Shown here piece after piece: positions 23,554 through 31,696 of a DNA stretch of 51,418 bases (positions are counted from its first letter, which is position 1; every line of letters begins with the position of its first letter). The position numbers and the translations under genes are program-made. The notes below the pieces were generated by a model. The model saw only the letters and a program-made list of their open reading frames with translations, ran no database searches and was not told the origin of the DNA. The DNA is taken from assembly GCA_050251635.1 (NCBI GenBank), contig JBFWML010000011.1, positions 1 to 51,418 of the forward strand, written 5' to 3'. The DNA comes from JBFWML01 sp050251635 (lineage in GTDB: Bacteria; Campylobacterota; Campylobacteria; Campylobacterales; SZUA-545).

Positions 23554-24989
23554 TTCGTCTCAAAAACAGCGCGCCTAAGGTGTTGGTCGTCGGCGATTTG
23601 ATGCTCGATGTCTATCTGTGGGGCAAAACCGAGCGGATCAGCCCCGAAGCGCCGGTGCCGGTGGTGGAGGTGCATAAAGAGAGTGTGGTGCTTGGCGGCG
23701 CGGGCAACGTGATCAGCAACCTGATCAGCCTGGGCGCGCAGGTGAGCGTCGCGTCGGTGATCGGGCAGGATGAAAGCGGCGACGAATTGGCCGCCATGCT
23801 TCAAAACGCCGGGGTCGATACAAACGCGCTCATTCGCCAGAACGATCGCAAAACCTCCCGCAAAACCCGCCTGATGGCGACCCACCAGCAGGTGGTGCGT
23901 TTTGACCGCGAAAGCAAAGAGGCGATCGATCACAAAAGCGCCGAAGCGGTTTTAAAAGCCGCGCTGGGGGCATTGGAAAAGGCCGATATCTGCCTGCTCT
24001 CCGACTACGGCAAAGGGGTTCTAACCGACGATCTCACCCGCAAGCTGATCGCCGGGGCCAAAAAATTGAACAAACCCGTATTGGTCGATCCCAAAGGCCG
24101 CGACTACTCCAAATACAGCGGCGCAACTTTAGTGACGCCCAATCGCAAAGAGGCCAGCGAAGCGGTCGATCGGCCGCTGCCGACGCTGGAGGCGGTGGAG
24201 AGCGCGGGCCGTGAGCTGCGCGAAAAACTAAACCTGACTTATGCGATGATCACCCTCTCCGAAGCGGGCATGATGGTCGTTGGGGATAAAACGACCCATA
24301 TCGCCGCGCGCGCGCAAGAGGTGTTTGATGTGACCGGCGCGGGGGATACGGTGCTGGCGGCGATGGGCGTGGCGCTCGCTTCCGGGCTGGAAATCGAAGA
24401 GGCAGCCCACTTCGCCAACACCGCCGCTGCGGTCGTGGTGGGCAAACTGGGCAGCGCGACCGTGACGCTCGACGAGATCGTCGAATACGATCAGTCGTTA
24501 CATCTGCAAGAAAGCGGCGAAAAACTGATCGCCCTGCAAAGCGCCGCCGCAAAAGCCGAAAAACTGCGTAAAGCGGGCAAAAAAATCGTCTTCACCAACG
24601 GCTGTTTCGATCTGCTGCACCGCGGCCATGTGGAGTACCTCAAGGCCAGCCGCCGCGAAGGGGACGCGCTTTTTGTGGGGCTCAACTCCGACGCCAGCGT
24701 GCGCAAACTCAAGGGCGAAAGCCGCCCGATTGTGAATGAAGCCGATCGCGCCTATCTATTGGGCAGCCTAAGCTTTGTGGATTACGTCATTATTTTTGAC
24801 GACGACACCCCGCTGGAGCTGGTCAAAGCCATCCGCCCCGACGTACTCACCAAAGGAGCCGACTACGCGGGCAAAACCGTGGTGGGCAGCGACTATGCAG
24901 GCCGCGTCGTTTTAGTCGATCTAGTCGAAGGCCGATCAACCACCAACACCGTGGCCAAAATTTATGAAAACAAGGAAAAAACATGTTAA
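23550..24989 (+). CDS. hldE: Bifunctional heptose-7-phosphate kinase / heptose-1-phosphate adenylyltransferase
   Basis: This is a 479-residue two-domain enzyme. Residues 1 to about 320 form a ribokinase-type kinase with DVTGAGDT (260-267); the C-terminal nucleotidyltransferase has FTNGCFDLLHRGH (348-360). It phosphorylates heptose 7-phosphate at C1 and later attaches AMP to the 1-phosphate, on either side of the GmhB step. The start at 23550 overlaps the hldD stop, and the last 7 bases overlap the YfaZ-like gene. Full length, both active sites visible. Confidence 0.95.
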   Translation: MIRLKNSAPKVLVVGDLMLDVYLWGKTERISPEAPVPVVEVHKESVVLGGAGNVISNLISLGAQVSVASVIGQDESGDELAAMLQNAGVDTNALIRQNDRKTSRKTRLMATHQQVVRFDRESKEAIDHKSAEAVLKAALGALEKADICLLSDYGKGVLTDDLTRKLIAGAKKLNKPVLVDPKGRDYSKYSGATLVTPNRKEASEAVDRPLPTLEAVESAGRELREKLNLTYAMITLSEAGMMVVGDKTTHIAARAQEVFDVTGAGDTVLAAMGVALASGLEIEEAAHFANTAAAVVVGKLGSATVTLDEIVEYDQSLHLQESGEKLIALQSAAAKAEKLRKAGKKIVFTNGCFDLLHRGHVEYLKASRREGDALFVGLNSDASVRKLKGESRPIVNEADRAYLLGSLSFVDYVIIFDDDTPLELVKAIRPDVLTKGADYAGKTVVGSDYAGRVVLVDLVEGRSTTNTVAKIYENKEKTC

Positions 24990-25561
24990 AAAAATGGTTG
25001 CTTGCCGCTTTGATCCCCGCCACCCTAATCGCCCAGGAGAACTTGGTTTCCCTCAATCTCAACAACACCGATCTGGAGGTTGAATACGAGAAAAACCAAC
25101 CCGCAGGGGCCAGCAGCCGTCTTTACTATGGCGTAGGCGCCCTCAATGCCGAAGACGAGTTTGAAAAAACCAACGTCATGCTCAGCGGCTACGTCTCCAT
25201 TATGGGTCTGACGCCGGTGCCGGGCCTGGCAGCTTCGATCGGCTTCAAAGGCGTTACCGCGGCCGTTGACGTGGGCGGGGAAGATCTCACCGTGATGGCA
25301 CTGCCCGTTCGTATCGGCGTGCTCTACACTCTGCCGCTCGTGGTTCGCAGCCATGTGGCCGGTTTTGTCGCCTATGCGCCCAAATCGCTGGCGCTGAGCG
25401 ATTGCGAATCCTATACCGAGACCCGCCTTGAGGCAATTGTAGAGCCGATGGAGGGCGGCATGATCGTTTTGGGCTGGCGCAATATGCAGTTTAAACCCGA
25501 CGGCGGCGGCACCTACGAATTTAACCGCTCAGGCTATCTGGGCGTAAAGATGCTGTTCTAA
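24983..25561 (+). CDS. YfaZ-like outer membrane protein
   Basis: This is a 192-residue protein with a signal peptide (MLKKWLLAALIPATLIAQ) and alternating amphipathic strands (LSGYVSIMGLT, GVTAAVDVGG, GYLGVKMLF) with a terminal Phe, as in small beta-barrels. The pattern resembles the YfaZ family, but I rate the family call as moderate. It lies inside the ADP-heptose operon between hldE and gmhA, overlapping hldE by 7 bases and gmhA by one (TAATG). The function is unknown; a role in the outer membrane would suit the LPS context. Confidence 0.65.
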   Translation: MLKKWLLAALIPATLIAQENLVSLNLNNTDLEVEYEKNQPAGASSRLYYGVGALNAEDEFEKTNVMLSGYVSIMGLTPVPGLAASIGFKGVTAAVDVGGEDLTVMALPVRIGVLYTLPLVVRSHVAGFVAYAPKSLALSDCESYTETRLEAIVEPMEGGMIVLGWRNMQFKPDGGGTYEFNRSGYLGVKMLF

Positions 25562-26121
25562 TGAAACAAACAATCCTAGACGAACTCAAGGGCCACCAAG
25601 AGACCTTCGCCAAGGCTGCCGCTTTGGCCGATCCGCTTTCAAAGGCGGCGCAAGCTTGCATCGAGGCGCTCAAGCGGGGCAATAAAATCCTGCTTTTTGG
25701 CAACGGCGGCAGTGCCGGCGATGCGCAGCATATCGCTGCGGAGTTGACGGGCCGCTACAAGAAAGAGCGCCGTGGTCTGCCCGCCATCGCGCTGACAACC
25801 GACACCTCGGCGTTAACGGCCATCGGCAATGATTATGGCTATGACCGGGTGTTTGATCGGCAGGTTGAGGCGCTGGCCGTCAAGGGGGACGTGCTGATCG
25901 GCATCTCCACCAGCGGCAACAGCGTCAACGTCATCCGCGCCTTGGAAGCGGGCCGTGAAATCGGGTGCGTCAACATTGGCCTTAGCGGCCGTGACGGCGG
26001 TAAAATGGCCGCCTTGTGCGATGTGAATCTGATTGCCCCCTCAAACGACACGCCCCGGATTCAGGAAATTCACATCTTTGCGGGCCACACGCTCTGCCAT
26101 CTGATCGAAGCGGCCTTTTAG
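25561..26121 (+). CDS. gmhA: Sedoheptulose-7-phosphate isomerase
   Basis: This is a 186-residue SIS-domain protein with GNGGSAGDAQHIAAEL and GISTSGNSVNVI motifs and a C-terminal HTLCHLIE segment that supplies catalytic and metal residues in GmhA. It makes D-glycero-D-manno-heptose 7-phosphate from sedoheptulose 7-phosphate, the first step of the ADP-heptose pathway. It is the last gene of the plus-strand heptose operon and overlaps the convergent GT9 gene by 4 bases, so there is no intergenic terminator. Confidence 0.94.
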   Translation: MKQTILDELKGHQETFAKAAALADPLSKAAQACIEALKRGNKILLFGNGGSAGDAQHIAAELTGRYKKERRGLPAIALTTDTSALTAIGNDYGYDRVFDRQVEALAVKGDVLIGISTSGNSVNVIRALEAGREIGCVNIGLSGRDGGKMAALCDVNLIAPSNDTPRIQEIHIFAGHTLCHLIEAAF

Positions 26122-27110
26122 CGCAGCAACCCCTTCAGTGCGGCGATCGCCTCCTGCGGAGCGATCGTCTCCAGGCAGTGACGGCGCAGATGCGGGCAGG
26201 GCTTACCCGGCGCACAGGGCGCGCAGTCGGCCTTTTTGTAAAGCAGTGCCGCCGCCGAACCCGCCAAAGGTCCGCTCAAAGCCGGATTGCCGGGGCCAAA
26301 AATCACCACCGTCGGAATCCCCAGCGCAATCGACATCTGCGCCAACACCCCTTCGGTCGCTATCACCCCCTTAAGCGAAGACAAAACAGCCCGCAACTGC
26401 AGCCAGGAGGCGCTTGAGGGTATCCGCTCAAAACGGTTTACGCCGTTGTAGCGCAGCACCTCATCCATCCGCTCCACCGAAGCCTCGGCGTCGGCAAGGC
26501 TGACAAGGGTCAGAGGATACTCCGCGCTTAGCCGCAGCGCGCTCTCCGCCCACCGGTGAGGCCCCCACTCCACAGGTGAGCCGGATGGTCCCGAAGGGAT
26601 AAGCCCGATCGAGCCGGAAACGGGCGCATCCGCCCTGCCGGGCACCAGTTTCATGGAGGGGGTTTTGACGGGTTTTTGCCCGCTCAAAGCGGCAATCGGC
26701 GCAACGTAGTGTTCGGCGCGGTGAAGGGCCGGGTCGGATTTAAGCAGATGTTTAAAGACAAAGGGCGGCGTCAAAGCGGCACGGTAGCCCGCCCGCACGC
26801 CTGTGCGGATGCGGCCAGCCAGCCAAACGCTCCTTGTGGAGGCGTCCAGATTGACCACCGCAGAAAAAGGGCCGTAGTCGCTCAGCAGTTGCGAGATAAA
26901 GGCCGATGTTTGACGCCAATGGCGAAACACCGACGAAAATTCAAAGGGAACGACCGCCAAGAAGCGATCATCGTGGGTGAAGAGCGTCACAAGCGAAGGC
27001 GCGCAAAGCAGCACGATTTTTTCGCTTCCCCTCTGGCGGTACGCCTCGATCGCGGCGGTGGCAAAAATAGCCTCCTGCGGCTGCTGCGGCATGATGATCA
27101 GTATGCTCAA
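26118..27110 (-). CDS. Glycosyltransferase family 9, heptosyltransferase-like
   Basis: This is a 330-residue GT9 protein with the two-domain pattern of WaaC/WaaF. The start MSILIIMPQQ replaces the more usual ILxVxxxxLGD. In the C-terminal half, GPHRWAESA, GVIATEGVLAQMSIALGIPTVVIFGP and a Cys cluster (CAPCAPGKPCPHLRRHC) are characteristic. It probably transfers heptose to the LPS core, fitting the ADP-heptose genes next to it, but the acceptor is unknown. It lies 33 bases after the GpgS-like gene on the same strand and could be the last gene of that operon. Confidence 0.82.
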   Translation of the reverse strand: MSILIIMPQQPQEAIFATAAIEAYRQRGSEKIVLLCAPSLVTLFTHDDRFLAVVPFEFSSVFRHWRQTSAFISQLLSDYGPFSAVVNLDASTRSVWLAGRIRTGVRAGYRAALTPPFVFKHLLKSDPALHRAEHYVAPIAALSGQKPVKTPSMKLVPGRADAPVSGSIGLIPSGPSGSPVEWGPHRWAESALRLSAEYPLTLVSLADAEASVERMDEVLRYNGVNRFERIPSSASWLQLRAVLSSLKGVIATEGVLAQMSIALGIPTVVIFGPGNPALSGPLAGSAAALLYKKADCAPCAPGKPCPHLRRHCLETIAPQEAIAALKGLLR

Positions 27111-27143
27111 CTTCCCGGCCCCCCTGAAAAACTGATGGGAATT

Positions 27144-28352
27144 TTAGCGGTTATCCTCTTCCACGGCCCTTTTGAGTTTGTCGGCAAAATCAGGCAACGC
27201 GGCACGGATACGAACCCACGCCGGAAGCAGCGGAATGCCGATCGGATCCTCAACAAATTCGCTGGTGGCTTTGCGGATCGCCTCCACAAAGGCCTCCACC
27301 GCCCCCACCTCGCCGTGACGATCGTAGCCCAGGCCATTGAGCATCGAAAGCGCGCTGTATTTATTGACCGCGCTGCGGGCCTCTTGCAGATAGGTGGTCA
27401 GCAGCGTGCGGAAAAAGGCGTCGCTCATCACAATGCCGTCTTGGCTGAGCACCCGAAACAGCGCCTTGGCGATATCCCCCGCCATGCGCACCAGCCCTTC
27501 ATCAAAGCTGTCTTTTTTAAGCACCTGATGTTTGTGTTCGTAGCTCTCCATCAGCTCCGTTTGGCAGATGCGGGCGTTGTTGCTTTTGTGGTACACCTCC
27601 GAAAGCAGACTCACCTCCAGCCCCCAAGTGGGCGACACCTGAATACCCCGCGCCAGCGTACGCACAAAGGCAAACTCCCCCGAAAGGGCGTAACGGAAGC
27701 TGTCGAGATACTCCAAAAACGCATTGGTGCCCAAAATCGTTGTCAGCGACCTGATCAGCGGCGTGTAAAACAGCCGCGTCACACGGCCATAGAGTTTGTC
27801 GGAAACGCGGGCGTAATACCCCTTGGAAAACTCAAAATCGAGCCTTGGCGAAACCACGGGATAGAGCAGCCGCGCCAGCAGTTCGCGTTTGTAGTTGACA
27901 ATATCGCAGTCGTGCAGGGCGATGGCAAAGGCGTCTTTGTCCGAAAGGATGTACCCCAGCGCCATCCAGACCGTGCGCCCTTTGCCCCGGATGCTCACAT
28001 CAAAACCCGCCTCTTCCAGCTCTTTATAAAGCGCCTGCATCCTCGGCCCGTCGTTCCAGACGATATCCACCGGGGCTTTGAGCTGCGACATAATCTCTTT
28101 AACCTGCAAAAACTGTTCGCGGCTGGCGCGATCGAGCCCCAAAACCACCTTGCCCAGATAGCTGACGTTTTTGAGCTCTTCGATAATGCGCGGCATCGCC
28201 GGACCTTCAAACTCCGAATACAAGGCCGGCAGTAAAAGCGCAATCCCCCGGCTGGAGGCAAACTCCTCAAGCTCCGCCTCTATCTCCTCGATGGGCCGCT
28301 CACGCACCTTTTGCAGCGTGGTGATGGTGCCGTTTTGAAAAAAATCGCCCAT
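27144..28352 (-). CDS. Glucosyl-3-phosphoglycerate synthase-like glycosyltransferase
   Basis: This is a 402-residue GT-A enzyme. The N-terminus MGDFFQNGTITTL, the LLPALYSEFEGPA segment, GKGRTVW (123-129), the DxD site HDCDIVNY (Asp148, Asp150) and WGLEVSLLSEVY agree with the roughly 400-residue GpgS class known from cyanobacteria and methanogens. GpgS transfers glucose from NDP-glucose to 3-phosphoglycerate, the first step to the solute glucosylglycerate. The ribosome site AAGGAGGT (28357-28364 on the plus strand numbering) lies within the last codons of the upstream gene. The neighbours, a phosphatase and a second glycosyltransferase, support the assignment. Confidence 0.78.
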   Translation of the reverse strand: MGDFFQNGTITTLQKVRERPIEEIEAELEEFASSRGIALLLPALYSEFEGPAMPRIIEELKNVSYLGKVVLGLDRASREQFLQVKEIMSQLKAPVDIVWNDGPRMQALYKELEEAGFDVSIRGKGRTVWMALGYILSDKDAFAIALHDCDIVNYKRELLARLLYPVVSPRLDFEFSKGYYARVSDKLYGRVTRLFYTPLIRSLTTILGTNAFLEYLDSFRYALSGEFAFVRTLARGIQVSPTWGLEVSLLSEVYHKSNNARICQTELMESYEHKHQVLKKDSFDEGLVRMAGDIAKALFRVLSQDGIVMSDAFFRTLLTTYLQEARSAVNKYSALSMLNGLGYDRHGEVGAVEAFVEAIRKATSEFVEDPIGIPLLPAWVRIRAALPDFADKLKRAVEEDNR

Positions 28353-29603
28353 TTAGACCTCCTTTTTCCACAGTTCGATCAGCCACGGTTTGTGTTTTTC
28401 GAACACCTGCGCCTGTTTGTCAAAGTAGGCTTCGGCATCCACGCCCGGATCGTTCAGCGCGCTAATGAGCGACGCGACGCGGGCGTTGTAGATGGGAATC
28501 AGCGTGCTGACCACCTTGCGCCGCTGCCGTTCAGCCCTGTGGAAATGCCATGCGTAACGGTAAACAATCTTCACCCAGATATCCGGCGGCAGGTAAAAGG
28601 ATTCGCCCTCGGGCAGTTTGGCCAGCCTTTCGAGCGCCTCGAACTCCTCGGTCTCCAGATACTCCCGCCACAAAGCGCCAAGGTTGGCAAAACCGATCTT
28701 GAAATACTCAATCAGCGCTCCCTGACTAACCTCAAAGGGCTCGGGCTCGCTGCCCACATAGTCGCCAAAGGTAGGCACCTCCCGCACCTCGCCGATATTC
28801 ATCCAGTACTCCGCGTCCTGCTCCATCATGGCGAAAATCGTGCCGACCACCTGATAAAACATGGGCGAAAGGTCTTCGGCGGGGTCCTTTTCGCCGTGAA
28901 TTTTCACCCCCAGCCGGGTCTGGCAGACCTTGAAATTATTGACCAGCGCGCGGGTGGTCATCCAGATATCGATGCCAAACTTCGCCACATCGCTCTCCCA
29001 GATGTCCTGCGACAGATAGAACTTCACCAGGGGCAGACTCACCCCGAAATCCCCGCCGATGGGCTGGCGGATTTTGGCGCCGTAAAGGGCGCGGGTGAGG
29101 TTATAGGTGATGGTATTGGTGATGGTGCCGTCAAACTTGTAACGCTTGTAATCGGGGGCCACAAAGTCATAACCCTTTTCCAGCACCGGATCGAGCACGT
29201 TTCTGACCCATTCGGGGGTGATGGATTTGAGGTCCGAATCAAACAGTGCCAGCGCTCTGGCCTTCAAAAAGACCGCCGCTTCAAAAATCAGCCGAAAGGC
29301 GGTGCCTTTGCCCGGCAGCCCCCGGTAAATGGTGACCAGCTTCTCCACATGAAAGGAGCCGATCGCCACGTTTTCGGCCACTTCGCGGGTATCATCGGTG
29401 GAACCGCCGTCGCTAATCAAAATAAGCGCTTTTTTGTCGGGATAAAACTCCGCCAGCCCCCGCGAAACGCTCTCGATGACGTGGGCGACGCTCTCGGCGC
29501 TGTAGTAACAGGGAATCCCCACCACGATATCGACCGCCCCCAGCTTCTCGATCTGCCGTTGGGCGGGTTCTCTCAGCGCGGTATAAAAGCGTCCTGTTTT
29601 CAT
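28353..29603 (-). CDS. Mannosylglycerate-synthase-like glycosyltransferase (candidate MggA-type)
   Basis: This is a 416-residue GT-A protein. It has VVGIPCYYSAESV at the N-terminus, ISDGGSTDDT, GLPGKGTAFR (95-104), the DxD motif FDSDLKS (Asp122, Asp124), PEW and QPIGGDFG, then FGIDIWMTT and a C-terminal helical region. The order PGKG...DxD...PxW...QPxGG...GID runs in parallel with Rhodothermus mannosylglycerate synthase (GT78) as I remember it. It could mannosylate glucosyl-3-phosphoglycerate, as MggA does in Petrotoga, or 3-phosphoglycerate or glycerate itself; the sequence alone does not decide. It overlaps the glycerate kinase stop (ATGA) and abuts the GpgS-like gene. Confidence 0.7.
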   Translation of the reverse strand: MKTGRFYTALREPAQRQIEKLGAVDIVVGIPCYYSAESVAHVIESVSRGLAEFYPDKKALILISDGGSTDDTREVAENVAIGSFHVEKLVTIYRGLPGKGTAFRLIFEAAVFLKARALALFDSDLKSITPEWVRNVLDPVLEKGYDFVAPDYKRYKFDGTITNTITYNLTRALYGAKIRQPIGGDFGVSLPLVKFYLSQDIWESDVAKFGIDIWMTTRALVNNFKVCQTRLGVKIHGEKDPAEDLSPMFYQVVGTIFAMMEQDAEYWMNIGEVREVPTFGDYVGSEPEPFEVSQGALIEYFKIGFANLGALWREYLETEEFEALERLAKLPEGESFYLPPDIWVKIVYRYAWHFHRAERQRRKVVSTLIPIYNARVASLISALNDPGVDAEAYFDKQAQVFEKHKPWLIELWKKEV

Positions 29604-30883
29604 TTTTTCTCCTTGATTAAAATCACGCCCAAATCCATGACGTTGGTTCCGGTCGCGCCCGGGGCCAATAACCCGCCGGCGGCCTTAAAAAACCGGTAGC
29701 TGTCGTTGTTTTCTAAAAAGGCATTGGGATCCAGATCCATCTCCAAGGCCCCGCGCCAGCTCATCTCGTCGGCGATCGCCCCAGCGGCGGGGCTATTGCC
29801 GTCAATCCCGTCGCTACCGGCGCTTAGCAAACAGATCGAGCCGTCGCCCCCCAGTTCAGAAAGGGCGGCAAGGACCATCTCCTGATTGCGGCCGCCCTCG
29901 CCCGTGCCCCTAAGCGTCACCGTGGTTTCGCCGCCAAAGAGCAGCGCCGCGGGACGATCGCAAAAGCGCTGCCCTCTGGCCACCGAGATGAGCACTCTGG
30001 CCGCCTCCCGCGCCTCGCCTTCGAGCCGATCGGTCAGTACTGCCGGCGCAAATCCCAGCTCCCTGGCCCGCCGGGCCATCGCATCCAAGGCCCGCACGTT
30101 GGTGCCGATCAGATGATGCGACACGTGGGAGGCGGGCTGCTTGGGAGTTTCGCTCACCTCCCCCGACGCGCCGCAGATAAGATGGGCGCTGACGGCGGCG
30201 GGCAGTTGCACCCGGTAGCGATCGACGATCGCCAAGGCGTCGGCGTAGGTGGTCGCGTCGCGGTAGAGGGGCGCGGAGCCGATCGCCTCCAAATCGTCGC
30301 CGATCACGTCGCTGATGACCAGCACCGCCGTGCGCGCCTTGATAAAGCGCGCAAGCTGTCCGCCCTTGACCTGCGACAGATGTTTGCGCACGCAGTTGAC
30401 TGCCTCGATCGGCGCGCCCGAAGCGATCAGGGCGCGGAAGGCCTGCTGCATCTGTTTAAAGCCGATCCCTTCGGCGGGCAGCTCCATCAACGCCGATGCG
30501 CCGCCGGAGAGCAAAAAGAGACAGGCATCCTCGCTGCCGGCCTCCTGCATGGCTTTGATAAGCGCCTTGGCCGCTTGAATACTGGTTTCGTCGGGCACGG
30601 GGTGACGTCCGGTTGCCACCGCAATCCGCTGCAGCGAGCCCGGAACGTTGGAGACGATCAGGCCGCCTTCGATCCGGTCTCCCAAAATCCGTTCGGCCTC
30701 CTGCGCCATCGACAGGGAGGCTTTTCCGGCCCCGAAAACAAACAGCCGTTTGCCAGGCAGCGGTTTGCCCTCCACATAAAGCGTGCCGTTTTCCACCCGC
30801 AGCGCCCGGCGCATCACCTCAGCGGGTTTAGCCGCTTCGACCCCCGCTTCCCAAATCTCCCGCGCCGCCTCACGAAGCTGCAT
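29600..30883 (-). CDS. Glycerate kinase, GckA/TtuD (MOFRL) type
   Basis: This is a 427-residue kinase with FVFGAGKASLSMA, LLSGGASALMELP, VLVISDVIGDD, LFGGETTVTLRGTG followed by GRNQE, and SAGSDGIDG, all typical of the class II glycerate kinase (glycerate 2-kinase) family. Members phosphorylate D-glycerate with ATP. Within this solute operon it may recycle glycerate released from glucosylglycerate or feed phosphoglycerate to GpgS. Family members usually form 2-phosphoglycerate, so a mutase would be needed for the second role. It overlaps the phosphatase gene by 14 bases and the glycosyltransferase by 4. Confidence 0.88.
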   Translation of the reverse strand: MQLREAAREIWEAGVEAAKPAEVMRRALRVENGTLYVEGKPLPGKRLFVFGAGKASLSMAQEAERILGDRIEGGLIVSNVPGSLQRIAVATGRHPVPDETSIQAAKALIKAMQEAGSEDACLFLLSGGASALMELPAEGIGFKQMQQAFRALIASGAPIEAVNCVRKHLSQVKGGQLARFIKARTAVLVISDVIGDDLEAIGSAPLYRDATTYADALAIVDRYRVQLPAAVSAHLICGASGEVSETPKQPASHVSHHLIGTNVRALDAMARRARELGFAPAVLTDRLEGEAREAARVLISVARGQRFCDRPAALLFGGETTVTLRGTGEGGRNQEMVLAALSELGGDGSICLLSAGSDGIDGNSPAAGAIADEMSWRGALEMDLDPNAFLENNDSYRFFKAAGGLLAPGATGTNVMDLGVILIKEKK

Positions 30884-31664
30884 ACATCACCTCCATCACA
30901 TCGGCCCAACCCTTGGCCCCGGCGTAGGGCGAACGGTAAAGGCCCGGTTTTTCATAGGGTTCGTAGCCCCCGGCCGGTTTGGCCACCAGCGCGGCTTTGT
31001 CCGCTACGGCCAGCATGGGCAGATCGTTGGCGCTGTCGCCAATGGCCAGCGTAACGGTTTTTTCTTGCCAAAGCATTTCATAGCGGGCTTTGATTGCCAA
31101 AAGCGCCCGGCCCTTGTTTTGCCCGGCGGCCAGCAGATGATAAAACCGCCCGCCCTTCGTCAAGGCAAACCCCGCCCGCCCCGCCGCCGCCTCAAAACCC
31201 GCCAGATCGCCGCCGTCGAATAAAAAGGGCTGGCTAAAACGGCGCATCTTGGCCAGCCGGGCCCGATCAAGGCTCAGTCCGGTGCGTTCGGCAAGGGTTT
31301 CGGGCGTCATTTGGCTTAGGGGAGACAGTTGGGCAAGGGGGGCGTTTTGTTCGATAAAGGCCAGCAATTCAGGGGCTGCGACGCCCAGCGCTTCGCACCG
31401 CCAACCACCCGGCAGCGCAGACAGATCGGGCGCGTGAAAGGAAGGCGGATAAAACACCCCGCCGCCGTTCTCCACCGCAAAGGGCGCATCGATGCCCAGC
31501 TCTTGCTGCAACCCCAGCACCTCTTCATAGGTTTTGCTGGTATTGAGAATCACCGGCACACCGGCGCTTTTGAGCCGCTTTAGCCACGGCGCAGCTTCAT
31601 CAAAGCGGTAATCGTCGTGGTTTAAAAGCGTGCCGTCGAGATCGCTAAAAATCAATAACCTCAT
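30870..31664 (-). CDS. Mannosyl-3-phosphoglycerate phosphatase family HAD enzyme
   Basis: This is a 264-residue HAD-IIB phosphatase. The nucleophile motif is FSDLDGTLL (Asp8, Asp10), followed by ILNTSKTYEEV, AVENGGGVFYPP, a Lys-containing third motif (LTKGGRFYHLL, GQNKGRALL) and GDSANDLPML. This pattern is that of the MPGP family (MpgP, GpgP, MggB, YedP), which removes the phosphate of mannosyl-, glucosyl- or mannosylglucosyl-3-phosphoglycerate. It is the first gene of the solute operon on the minus strand, starting 32 bases after hsdM. Substrate choice cannot be read from the sequence. Confidence 0.85.
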   Translation of the reverse strand: MRLLIFSDLDGTLLNHDDYRFDEAAPWLKRLKSAGVPVILNTSKTYEEVLGLQQELGIDAPFAVENGGGVFYPPSFHAPDLSALPGGWRCEALGVAAPELLAFIEQNAPLAQLSPLSQMTPETLAERTGLSLDRARLAKMRRFSQPFLFDGGDLAGFEAAAGRAGFALTKGGRFYHLLAAGQNKGRALLAIKARYEMLWQEKTVTLAIGDSANDLPMLAVADKAALVAKPAGGYEPYEKPGLYRSPYAGAKGWADVMEVMYAAS

Positions 31665-31696
31665 TTTTAGAGGGTAACAAAACCTTGCTAAATCGG

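Noticed and set aside
26676..28235. Long plus-strand frame of 519 codons across the GT9 and GpgS-like genes
   Set aside because: It covers two real genes in antisense, has an Arg/His/Gln-rich composition and no ribosome site, and shows no family pattern.
28311..29699. Plus-strand frame of 462 codons opposite the mannosylglycerate-synthase-like gene
   Set aside because: It is antisense to a gene with clear motifs; the product is low-complexity and without domain signals.
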